64,000 nucleotides of DNA from Fragilariopsis cylindrus CCMP1102. Its lineage: Eukaryota; Bacillariophyta; Bacillariophyceae; Bacillariales; Bacillariaceae. The notes below the pieces were generated by a model. It did not search any database. It worked only from the letters and a program-made list of their open reading frames with translations, and had not been told where the DNA came from. The position numbers were made by a program, and so were the translations under genes. The stretch spans positions 62,001-126,000 of the forward strand of contig FMBT01000012.1 of assembly GCA_900095095.1 (NCBI GenBank), in the 5' to 3' direction. Below are positions 32,101 through 42,457 of the stretch, piece by piece (the first letter of the stretch is position 1; every line of letters begins with the position of its first letter).

Positions 32101-35100
32101 TTGGTTCTTGATCGACCTTCTTACAAGGGACTGACTTGGACTTTGGGGACGATTTGATTTTACCCTTGAATGCACCGTGAGGTCGTTAAAATCCACGGTA
32201 CCCCATTCGCGAAGACGACAGTTTGTTTTTTCAGCTGATGGTTTCTTTGGCAACGCCATTCCATTTTTCTGTTCTGCTTCATTTTCTCTCACAGAATCCC
32301 TTAGATTCAAAATACTTTGAAGTGCAGAGGGCATTGATGCTCCAAGTTCTCTTGGTCTACAAGCTTCTAGTATGTCCCTAAACTTTCTTCCCGAGATAAG
32401 TTGACGGGCCTGTCCTTGTTCTTGGACTACTTTTGCTTTCCCTGGCGTCGCTGCTCTATTCCCCACAGCGGAAAAGCTCGAGGATGGTTTCGGTTCCAAA
32501 CTTTGCGTATCTGGAGTTGTTGGATCTTGTTGAAAATGTTGAGGACGAAGAAATCCATTTGCTCCAATATCATATGCATCTAACCAAGAGTTTGTTTTTA
32601 CACGGGTGGTCTTGTCTTCGAGGCCACTAAGATAGACTCGTTTTTCTTCGGGTCGGTCGTAGATCACAAATGAGAGATGCATCCAATGAGGAACTTCATA
32701 GTATGTTTCATTCGTGTCTATGCCCTGTTTCTCTACTGTACGATATTCGTTCTATGAAGGAAACGATTGTGAGACTTCACATAATTGTTGTATCACGAGA
32801 TAAATAGTAAAGTGCACTTACATTGTACAGAAAAAATGGAGCAATATGTAATGGTGGCAAACCTAGACTGAGCATATCACTGCCTATACCATTGTCCATC
32901 ATCCGTTGATATGTAATACCTGCGAGTCCCTTGTCCACTTCAAAAACACCGCATCCCGGTGATACAATTACAATAGATTGACCCGTCCTGTGGAGGTCGC
33001 GATCTAAATAATGATACTGCATTAAGTTCAACACAACATTAATTGCCTCTAATAAATTACCTTGACTAGCACAAGATGGCTTCCTATCAGTTAGATTCCA
33101 ACCAACCTCCAATGGATATTTGATGAATTCTTCCTTGATTCTGACAATGAGTGAGTCCCAATCTGTACAAGTTTCATTTTCGATTACAGGCTTATAATGG
33201 TCCTCAAATCTTCTTCCATAAACATCTTCACTGTCAAGATTGGATTTTAGCCCGTTTGATAAAAAGGTGCGACTGAAGAAAATCACTGTCAACGAATGGG
33301 TAACCTGAGTCGGAAAACAGGAGAGATTTCGATAAATTGTGCGTATGCATGCTGTTTTAGGTGATGATGTTTGTCTAGATCAAATATACCCGAATTCTTT
33401 ACAAATGCATTCAAGTTGCCAGATAAATAACATTATGTTGTGATAAAATAATAGTAATAATAATAATAATATAACGTTCAACGTACCTCCAATTCCTTCC
33501 ATTTTGTGAATAGCTTGTAAAGGAATCGTATCCATTGATCGAAGTAAATTTCACAGACTGATTCTGGTTCGTATTGTCTTTCGTATGGCGAAGAATAGTC
33601 CCACATTTCTGACGATAATTGGACCAGCCATATAATCCGAGCTGACCTACTACGAAAGGTTATCATTGTCTTATCGGTGACGATCCCTGATTTGGCTGAA
33701 AAGTTGCCGTGTCGGATTTCTCGAGCATGGGCCTTAATACCTCGTGTCGTTTCGGTCAATCGTTGTCCCTCATAAATCCATGATCCAATGAGCTTTGTCT
33801 GAAAGAGGAGCATATCCCCCCGTGAGACAAATTGGTCCTTGATTGTGACGACGACAAAATCTGCTGATACAGCCTTAAGAACCTCTTCTTCGTCTTGTGG
33901 TTCAATTTTATGCACTGTAACTAAATCGTATGTTGAGAGGTTGTACAATTCGGCAACACTCCGTAAGACGGAAATCTGTGTACGACTGTTACCCTTAAAG
34001 GATGTTAGCGTCTTTTCCATAACCTTTAAAACGAAGGATAGTCGCAATCTATGTTTCGATGAAATTTCTGATAATGCATCCTTCTCAACGACTTCATCGG
34101 GTGTTTCTGGACTATCCGATCGATGATGATTATGAATCATGGTATCGTTGATTATATTATCAAGTTGATACGTTGTATCTGCGGTCATATCAGAAATATC
34201 TCGACTGTGTTGGGTAGGACGATGTAATGGCTGCTGCTGCTGTTGCTTTGGTGATCGTTGTGGTAATGGAATTGCGCCTGCAGTGGAGGAAGCTCGTCGA
34301 TGTTTCGGTTTCGGTGGCTTATTCGCCGAAGATGATGTGTTCAAGTCAGCTGTATTTGTCCGATTTCGAGGAAATACTGGAGGAAGTTGTTGCTGGTGGG
34401 ATGACATACCAGAAGGATTGATAGTGCTATTTGTGATGGTTGTCGTAGGTATTGACATAGAAGTATTACTATTTAGAGTCGGTGCCACGAACGTTTTGGT
34501 TGGTAATGGAGAAGAACATTTCCCGTCGTTATCTCCTCCTTTTATTTCTGGTGTATTTTCGTTAGCTTTCTGGTTGTCTAAAAATGATTTTCTAGTCGGG
34601 CTTGGGATATTGCAACTTTTGGGCGAAGATACACTATTTTGACCATCATTGTCAATTTGGTCCAAGGACGACGAACGGTGGAGTGCACTAGGACAGAAAG
34701 CTGCACGAGGACGTAGAGCTGAAGTTAGACTCGCTCCTCCACCACCACCAGCTACTGCCCCACCACCGATTTGGTACATGTTGATTGGATGTTCTCCTCT
34801 ATCAAGGGATGTCGTGTTGCTTATTGAGGGGGTAGGAAGAATAGGTGCCTGTTGAAATCTTTTTCGCATTGTATTAGTAGAGGAAGAAGGACTTTTCACA
34901 CCACCCGCTTCTTTAGTGAAGGGATCCCAAACACGAATTTCGATTATATCCCCCACCGACATAGTAGTCGTTGAAGTATGAGAAGCACTTGTACTATTTC
35001 CAGAAGCCGTGGATTCTGTTCCTGTTCCTCCCGCTCCAGTTGTTCCTCGGGTATTCTTTTGCACAGACCCACTACATTGTTCCGATGCAATCGTAAATAG

Positions 35101-35181
35101 ATCCGGATTCAGGCATAGCTCAATTCCTTCAAATGTCAAGGAATCATGAATATTCAACGACAAGATATCTGTAGTCAACAT
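28668..35181 (-). CDS. Iml1/DEPDC5 homologue (GATOR1/SEACIT subunit), seven exons
   Basis: Exons 35181-33487, 33304-32822, 32751-31592, 31501-31081, 30985-30121, 30042-29210 and 29072-28668 join in frame to 1,953 residues. GATOR1 is a GAP for Rag GTPases that restrains TORC1 at the vacuole/lysosome. The N-terminus has ELCLNPDLF and GDIIEIRVWDPF, a long Ser/Asn/Gln insertion, then FVVVTIKDQFVSRGDMLLFQ and FTKWKELE. Exon 2 is the SABA-type region (HSLTVIFFSR, GQSIVIVSPGCGVFEV). Exon 5 has repeated SPPRLGxPRE units then RWSHVYPEG and LTSPAILPLSVDHFP; exon 6 has KWNRVDNLICGEGD. DPFEWIEIAISATF and YRIMFNWLVAS mark the CTD. No DEP domain is found between them. The start ATG is a choice; the frame is open to about 35260. 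Confidence 0.88.
29096..29126. repeat. (TA)n microsatellite in the last intron
   Basis: An uninterrupted TA tract within the intron between the last two exons of the Iml1 homologue. Confidence 0.85.
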
Positions 35182-36228
35182 GATAGCTCTTTTTTTTCTT
35201 TCTTCGATTTCGTCGTTTATATCATTTGCTTGTTCCAACAGAATATTGCCAAACCAAATACGGGACTTTGATGAAAATTACCGCAGTGTTTTACTATTCA
35301 CCATCGTCCGTATTTCTTTGTAAATTTCGTTGCGCCACCGATTAGTAGAATCGAAATAAGGCCAAACTCTCTTGATCTTGCAACACTGTGTGTAATATCC
35401 TTGTTCATCCAACTCTAACTCCATATCTATTACTACTTCCTCCAGTCAACGGAAATTGCCGCGCGGCTATCACGTGAAAATTAACAAGCGCTAAAGCACA
35501 CTATCATACAAAAACTAAATAATGCCCAAAAAATAAATAGCAAATACTAGTAAATTTAATTTAAAACTATACATCCTTCAACTGTGTGTAACTCTATCAA
35601 TAAAGAATATCTTTCAAAATTTGAAGGTTCCATCTAAACTACTATTCTACACATATTTCATATATCAACATCCAAAGTTCTACCCTGGCATCTTCCTGCT
35701 GAAATAGGCAACCTGATAGACTAAATTAGTGTGTGAAATGCACTTAAAAAAATCAAGATTGACAGTTGAACGTGTTAATAACGCGTGCTAATTTTTCACG
35801 TGATAGCCCGCGCGGCAATTTCCGTTGACTGGAGGAAGTAGTACTGTAGAGACAAGTCAGTAGATGATAGCTAACTAACTAAAAGTAGATCTTCGACGCG
35901 CAAAAAACATCACATTTCGATTTCTTAGTCGAATGAGTCAATTGAACGTCTGTTCGCGTGATTGGAGATATTATGGTTCAAATAAGAGCTCTTAGCACCA
36001 CTCATCCAAACTGCCTTTTCAACGGAATACAGAAAAGTCCCTCCACAACAAGCAGTCGTCATCTCTCCGTACAATTTGTTCCGTAACGGTATTGTGTATT
36101 GAATAAAGAAGTACTAGTAGTATTACTGTACCTCTAGCCAACAGCATCTAGACAGAACAATAGCAATAGATCAAATAAAGAATACTAACAAACAATAGTA
36201 ATCAGAATCGTAATCAGAATTATTCATC
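35182..36228. other. Divergent intergenic region containing the MITE
   Basis: Outside the MITE there is only AT-rich promoter-like sequence for the Iml1 homologue (left) and RLP24 (right). Confidence 0.5.
35431..35843. mobile_element. MITE with ~55-bp terminal inverted repeats
   Basis: The left end TACTACTTCCTCCAGTCAAC, running on through GGAAATTGCCGCGCGG and CTATCACGTGAAAA, reappears inverted at the right end (about 35789-35843) with one extra G and otherwise near identity over ~52 bases. The 413-bp element has an AT-rich, non-coding core. If the inverted repeat proper begins at CTTCC, the flanks give a TA duplication, as for Tc1/mariner-type MITEs; this is ambiguous because the outer bases TACTA/TAGTA are themselves complementary. 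It lies between the Iml1 and RLP24 promoters. Near-perfect termini suggest recent insertion. Confidence 0.8.
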
Positions 36229-36780
36229 ATGAGAATCGAGAAATGTTATTTCTGTTCGTCACCATGTTATCCTGGTCATGGCATGACGTTCGTTCGTAAT
36301 GATAGTAAACAATTTCGTTTCTGTCGTTCAAAATGTCATCGAAATTTTAATAAGAAACGTAATCCACGGAAGGTTGCATGGACGAAGGCATACCGTAAAA
36401 CACGTGGTAAGGAAATGGCCGTCGATAGTACATTCGACTTTGAAAAGAGACGTAATAGACCTGTTAAATATGATCGTGATTTAATGGGTAAGACTATCCT
36501 AGCAATGAAACGTGTTGAAACTATTAAGAAGGCAAGAGAAGAACGATTCTTTGAAAATCGTATGTCAGATGCGAAGGCAGAAAAGAAGAAACAGGCACGA
36601 GTTGAAATTGAAAAATCAATTGAATTATTGGCACCAGCTGTTGCCAACCGAGAACAAGTTATGCGAAATGTCATCGACAGTGCCAAGTTACGTATCGCTG
36701 CTCGTAAAAAGTCATCAGGAACACGATTAACAAACACACCTTCAGCAGCAGCAGTTGGAGGAGACGGTATGGAAGAATAA
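36229..36780 (+). CDS. RLP24: Ribosome biogenesis protein RLP24 (eL24-like)
   Basis: A single-exon 183-residue protein. RLP24 takes the place of ribosomal protein eL24 on nuclear pre-60S particles and is removed by the Drg1 ATPase in the cytoplasm. The eL24 zinc ribbon is clear: [25 protein letters not shown] then [12 protein letters not shown], with CxxC and CxxxC pairs. [13 protein letters not shown] and [13 protein letters not shown] follow. The C-terminus is long, basic and helical ([20 protein letters not shown]), which separates RLP24 from true eL24. ATG is the first in frame and the length matches the family. Confidence 0.93.
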   Translation: MRIEKCYFCSSPCYPGHGMTFVRNDSKQFRFCRSKCHRNFNKKRNPRKVAWTKAYRKTRGKEMAVDSTFDFEKRRNRPVKYDRDLMGKTILAMKRVETIKKAREERFFENRMSDAKAEKKKQARVEIEKSIELLAPAVANREQVMRNVIDSAKLRIAARKKSSGTRLTNTPSAAAVGGDGMEE

Positions 36781-37187
36781 GAAGACTGATTATTATCATT
36801 ATATCTTAAGTTATTATATTATAAACGACAATATTGTAGAATTATCTAGAAGAAGTAAACCGCGGTTATTGAATATGATGTTATATGCAAAATAACACTA
36901 AATTGTGGCAGTTCATGCTGTTTTAAAATTAAATATTCCGATACGGTTAACATAGGGGATGGAATAAAAATATAACATTAAAGCATTAGCCTATTAAATA
37001 CATGATATAATAACTAATCGTACAATCATGTAGAAAAATAATCACTAGCGATGTGTAATAATTCTGTAGGAAAATCCACACGATGGGAGATGCTTGGAAT
37101 TTAAAAAATATATATAATTTCAAACGGTTGACTCTCCAGTGACTGGAATGTGCCATCCGTTTTGATATGTGAATATTGATTATGAAG
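36781..37187. other. Convergent 3' flanks
   Basis: AT-rich sequence between the RLP24 and sirtuin gene ends; nothing recognised. Confidence 0.5.
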
Positions 37188-38811
37188 CTACATCTTTAGC
37201 TGCGATATTCGCTGTTGTTGCTTCTGGTGTTGCTTCTGTTGTAGCCGTTCTCGCAGTAGTGTAGAACTAGATTCCGGAAATTCATTTTGATCCAACAACG
37301 GCTTTAATTCATCTAACCAACCAAGTTTGTCCATCAAATCCAAGGATACATTTTCACAATCACCTGCAGCGAAGTAGTCACGATCATTTGTTTCATAATC
37401 AAGTCCTAAATGCCACCCAACAGCTTCTCTATTAATCAAAACTCTCATTGATGACTTCGGAATTCTACAAACAAGACTATTTGCTGGTGCAACGGCAAGC
37501 GAAGTTCCAAAGATCAAAAGTAAATCGATATTTTTAATATCTTCTGGAACGTTTTGGAAGAAAACTTCTGGCAAACGAGATCGGAATAGTACAATGGATG
37601 GTTTGACTGTAGCCGCACCACAGGATTCGCATAGAATAGGTGTTGATTCTGCTGGCGCCGTTGTGTCTTTACCCGAAATATCCTTGATCTGAGACCGGAC
37701 CTTATCACAAAAAACATCAAAATTCATAGAAGCATTGCATGTGGCGCATTCTGCCTCGTCCATTGAACCATGTACAGCTATTCGTCTTTGGTGGCCAATA
37801 CCTTCACACTGATCCTCTAATCCATCTATATTTTGAGTGTACAATCTGACTAATTTTCCTTCTTCTCCTTCATTATTATTATTCGTCTTCGTCCGTAACA
37901 GTTCCACGAAACGATGACTGAGTGTTGCTTTCCACTTCCTTTCTCTAACACCCAAGATGAATTCTCTATTCACTTCCAGGCATGGAAAAGGATTTTCCAT
38001 AAACAGATGTTGATCTAAGCAATAACTAGGATCGGATTGTATCTCTTCGATTTGTTCTGAATTGGCAGTCAATTTCGTAGCATCCAATGTAGCATATAAA
38101 CCATTCGCACTTCGAAAGTCAGGAATCCCACTTGCTACCGACATACCGGCCCTATTAATTAACAAATAGATAAACATAGCATATAAGTAACTCTACAATA
38201 GTGCATGCAACAATACAATAGATACAATGATAAAATATATCAATTTTTCTTTCTTTCTTTTGTCTTTTTCCTTACCCTGCCAAAACCATTATTCGTTGGC
38301 ATTTTTCCGATTGAATAAAATTCGCAACATCCTCTATCGATGTAGGTGGATCATCGAATGGATATTCAACCGGTGTGTCGTCAACACCAAAGCCCAAAGG
38401 CAAAGGTAAGCCTCTAGCAACCAGGTATTCTAATGGTATTCCTTGTGCGGCTGCTGCGGCTAAAATTCTTTGAAATAAACTATCTTCGTCCGAATCTGGT
38501 TCCACTTCCTCTAAATTGATATCTTCTTCTGAATCAACGCTGGTGTTTTCTTCCTCCTCTTGTTGTTGTTGTTGATTTTTATGCTGTTGATCGTCATCAT
38601 CACCATCGTTGTGGTCGGTGTTTGTCCTGCTTCCGTCCGTGCTGATGGATTTTTCATTTCCCCGTGACGGCGATGAATCGGACGTCTGTTCGTCCTCAGT
38701 CTTCGCTTTTTTCGAAGCCGGTCCTACTACGACATCATCATCTATCGAATGGTTTGAATCGGTATGTTCAACCTCTGTTGCAGGAGAAGATGTTGATGGT
38801 GACATTGGCAT
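37188..38811 (-). CDS. Sir2-family NAD-dependent deacylase, SIRT2/Hst2-like
   Basis: Exons 38811-38276 and 38151-37188 (phase 2) give 499 residues. The first ~130 residues are acidic, Ser/Gln-rich and likely disordered, with a KKAK basic motif. The catalytic core starts at IMVLAGAGMSVASGIPDFRSANGLY, split by the intron within GAG. TQNIDGLEDQ and VHGS supply the NAD site and catalytic His. Zinc ligands are CATC and CESCG. The C-terminus DRDYFAAGDCENVSLDLMDKLGW is the class I SIRT2-type end. One oddity is VLFRSRLPEVFF, where most sirtuins have V-F-F-G-E-x-L-P; Gly-Glu is replaced by Arg-Ser. A Gln/Lys-rich tail follows. Confidence 0.9.
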
Positions 38812-39403
38812 TTCCCTCTATTAATAATTCAACGATGGCGTTGTTACGACACAATTATTTATTTGTTAAATTACTGTAGTTCGATAAGTACATAAATAAT
38901 GAGAATAGAGCCTCTATCGCTATTAAAAGTGGCACAAAAATAAACCGTTAGTAAAATACTAAGTACGCGGGGCTTCTTGCGCGAAGAGCGTGCGTTAAAT
39001 AAAATTATGTGCTTATTGGATCATTCATTCATCATTCGCTTTTAAATTACGAGTATTTTCTTTCATACAAACTTAACATGGTGTAAGACATGAGAGATTT
39101 ATCCAATAGGGTTCCTATTCGAGGACGTGGGTACTCGTTGGTATCACAAGCTTGTGGCCCTCTTTCCTGCTATATGTACGCACTTGTCGTCGTCGTCCGA
39201 CAACCAAGAAAAAATCAAAATAAGACAAACCAAAATTATTCGAACCAAAATTATAATATTATTATTTCATTCAAAGACTGCTTTACAATTATTCAATACT
39301 CCTCGAATGGATTTCAATATTGAAAGAACGGAAAGAAAAGCACCGGATATCGAGGAATTTTTTTTACTACAACTACGTAATAGCGGTTTCCAATGGTCGA
39401 AAA
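38812..39403. other. Intergenic
   Basis: Sirtuin promoter side. Plus-strand frames at 39090-39480 are not supported. CGCGAAGAGCGTGCG near 38980 is a GC-rich patch. Confidence 0.45.
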
Positions 39404-40345
39404 TTATTTCGGGTCGAAATGAGTCGAAATTTTCGACTGTGCCTTTGCAACAGACGATGGATGCTGACGGAAATATATGAGAGACCAATCATTGTTCTCG
39501 CTGTCGTACCCGATTCGTTTGAATTGCACAGCCTTGAACCCAGATCGAAGCTCTTTCCTTGCTTCATCAATGATTTTATCAACAATTTTCTTGTAGAATA
39601 ATTTGGCGATGGAGTCCGAAGTGTAGCATGGCACAATTGGGTGGTCCCCGGGAAAGTTTTCCTCTACAACCCTAGCATTCACAAAGCGCTTTTGCCTCAA
39701 AGAGTTTTCAGAGTTTCCAACTTTGACCCAGAACAAATTAGGAACATCCCCCTTTTTGGTTGGTGGGCATTTTTCAATTAATGTATCGATCAGCATAAAT
39801 CGCATTTGGTTCAATGCGACTTCCCCACCTTTGATGCCTGTGAGTTTTTCCTTGTGAGATTCGTAATCTTTTCGTGTGGCAATCTTTTCAGGATCGGTTG
39901 GTGTACATTTTTCAAACAATTTATCAATCAACCGTTTGCTGGATGCTTCTGTTGTGGTTTTGGCATTTGCGAGTGCTTCCAGGTAAGATCTGAAATCTTC
40001 ATCGTTTTCAATTCCTAGTCCCAGGTTTTGTGTTGTGATGTATTTTCTGAAATTAGCGAACCTTTCGCCAACCGTGACGCTTCATAAATATCGACCAATT
40101 CACACACCAAATTTCCTGTGTCATCTTTATTCTTAAACGTCACAAATTCGTAGTCTTGGTCTTTCAAACATGTGACAACCTCTCTGTTTTGAATCTGTCT
40201 CTCCTTGCTGCCGAACTGAAAATCGCATCTTCGAATCGACTGAGACTGTACAACATCCATCAGTTTCAACATAGGCCCTGATTTCAAATACTTAGCAGTG
40301 CCTTTACCAACGACGATGTGCCATTGTAGATTCTTCTGGTCCGGG
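39404..40345 (-). pseudogene. Decayed gene for an unrecognised protein
   Basis: Two long minus-strand stretches, about 40345-40080 and 40090-39404, read as one protein in different frames and have no initiator ATG at a sensible place. Recognisable blocks are WHIVVGKGTAKYLKSGP, IQNREVVTCLKDQDYEFVTF, then FRKYITTQNLGLGI, LALNQ-like GGEVALNQMRFMLIDTLIEKC and FKAVQFKRIGYDSENNDWSLIYF. No domain is recognised. The amino-acid composition is protein-like and unlike the low-complexity neighbours, so this is likely a former gene or an exon set of a broken one. Its origin, host or element, is not decided. Confidence 0.4.
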
Positions 40346-41112
40346 TTCTAGTCGTGTATCTACCCATGCGTTCCGAAACAAAAACACCGTATAGAATAAA
40401 GAAAGAGAGAATAATATCAAAAGAAGGGAACAAAATAATAATAATAGAAAGAAGCAACGGTTAGAACAGAATTTTATATCAATAGAATCAATAGATGCTC
40501 ATGAAAGCTCGCAACACCAAATAAAAATACAGCAACGGTCCGTTTAGCAAACAAGAGGAAGCAATCGAACGGAAAATAATCCCATTGTTGAATCCGAATT
40601 TAGCGTTGCATGAAGTAACGTTTAAAGAAAAAATAATAAATCGAAACGACGACAAAAACAACACGCCCATAAAATACAATCAAAACAAATGAAGCAGACC
40701 ACAGAAACATCTCCAGGGTGCTATTGAACCATGCCAATCAAAAGCACCATTGTCAGTACCATTCGGGTACAGAAAAGAAGGCAACAATCGGAAGGAAATT
40801 TCCAAAATAACGCGAACACGATTAAAACAACATCAATGACAACAACAACGACGACGGATGGCAAGAATGAATAATCAATCGAATTTGGTCAAAAGCAGGA
40901 CCAGAACACAAGAAAAAGTTATACAATCATTCAGTAATACAGTCAGCAACATACAGACAAAACAACACACCTTTAGATTGGAGGGAAGGCTTAGAATTGA
41001 GAAATACCATCATCAATTCCTATATTTTGCTTTTTTTATTTTTTTTGAATTGAAATTATGAGTAACGTATTTTGTTTGTTTTACATGAGAGAGCGTGTGA
41101 AATATTTCTTTT
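40346..41112. other. Non-coding interval upstream of the hydrolase
   Basis: A-rich sequence with short frames. The missing first exon of the hydrolase may be here but no convincing piece was found. Confidence 0.4.
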
Positions 41113-41977
41113 GTGCTTTTTCACGTACAAAAAAAAAACACTGAAACAACGAAAGAGGCAGCCGTCATAGATCCATCATTTGTAAATCCTACCGAATTCA
41201 AAGCGTTAAAAGATTTTTTGGAAAAAAAGAATGCTAATCTTACGCACGTATTATTGACACATGGTCATCCTGACCATATTATGGGCGTCGGCGAAATGAT
41301 GAATACATGGCCGGAAGCATCACTGCACCTACATCCAATGGAAGATGAAAACTATCGTCGTTCACGGGAAATGGGTTTTGAATTTGGGTTACGTTTACCA
41401 GACACACCTCTTCCGACGCCGACTCATGAATTACAGGAAGGTGGTGTCGTAAGAATCGGGGATAATATAGAACTTTCAGTGGTTCATACTCCAGGACATT
41501 CACCAGGACACGTTATTTTTATTGACCGACGAAGCTTTGAAGAACCGACAAAAGACGGCAATAATAATAATAACACGAATAATCACAATAAACACGTTGG
41601 TGTTATGATTTCAGGAGATTTACTCTTCCAAGGATCTGTCGGTCGAACAGATTTCCATAACTCCTCGTTAGATGATTTGTATGCAAGGTGAGTTCTCAAT
41701 TGAATTGAATTGAACCAGATTGAATTGAATAGACGGTATTTGGTCTTCTCTATTCATTTCTGAAATAAGAGTAAAATACTAACAAAAATCTCCATCTGTC
41801 ATATTCAGTATACGACGGCTCTACGACGTATTCGATGGTAAATCAATTGTCTTGTCGGGTCATACAACTCCAACGTATTTGAAAAAAGAAAGACTAAGTA
41901 ATCCCTTTGTGGACATGGCACTAAAAAGACCACAAAAGTGGTATGATGTGGTCAAAGAACGACACGGATGGCTCTAA
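41113..41977 (+). CDS. Metallo-beta-lactamase-fold hydrolase, glyoxalase II-like (5' end unresolved)
   Basis: Exons 41113-41687 and 41809-41977 (phase 2). The zinc motif THGHPDHIMGVG is the HxHxDH signature; later ligands are the His of VVHTPGHSPGHVIF, the Asp of ISGDLLFQGSVGRTDF, and the His of LSGHTTPTYL in exon 2. Family members hydrolyse hydroxyacyl-glutathione or related thioesters, or act as persulfide dioxygenases. The order and the GSVGRTDF motif fit a hydroxyacylglutathione-hydrolase-like enzyme. A poly-Asn insert (NNNNNTNNHN) sits before the Asp motif. The frame has no ATG at its start and runs through an A10 tract, so an upstream exon supplying the N-terminus is missing from the model. 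Confidence 0.82.
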
Positions 41978-42457
41978 CTAATCATAGGCTTGGAGGAATC
42001 CTGGGCGACATCTTAATTTTTTCTTCCCTTTCGTATTGAAATTTGCGATCTAGGACATGTTGTCGGCTCTAGTACTATCCTTTCACATCGGCAGGAGTAT
42101 TCGAGTATATATACGTGCGATTTAGATTGTTTAGAATGATCTGGTTGGTAACGTTGTTAAGAGAGGTCAAATATGTGGCAGATGACGAAGAAGAAGGGAA
42201 AATATGAAAGACAACGCGGCTCCAATATAAGCTAAAGGAGAAAAGATAGAACTGCTATGTTTAATTCTTCGGCGTCTCTTTCTCTCTCTCTCTATTCGAC
42301 AGTCATAAATCTTGCACAACAAGTAGCCGTAACTTTTGTTCTGTACGACTCGACTTACATCTTCTACGCTATCACATCAGAGTCGTAATATAATAAGATA
42401 GACGATTCATAACAATAATAAAACAATAATACTTTATGTTACAGTGTGTTGTTTCGC
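41978..42457. other. Convergent 3' flanks
   Basis: Contains a (TC)n tract near 42276; otherwise nothing recognised. Confidence 0.5.
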
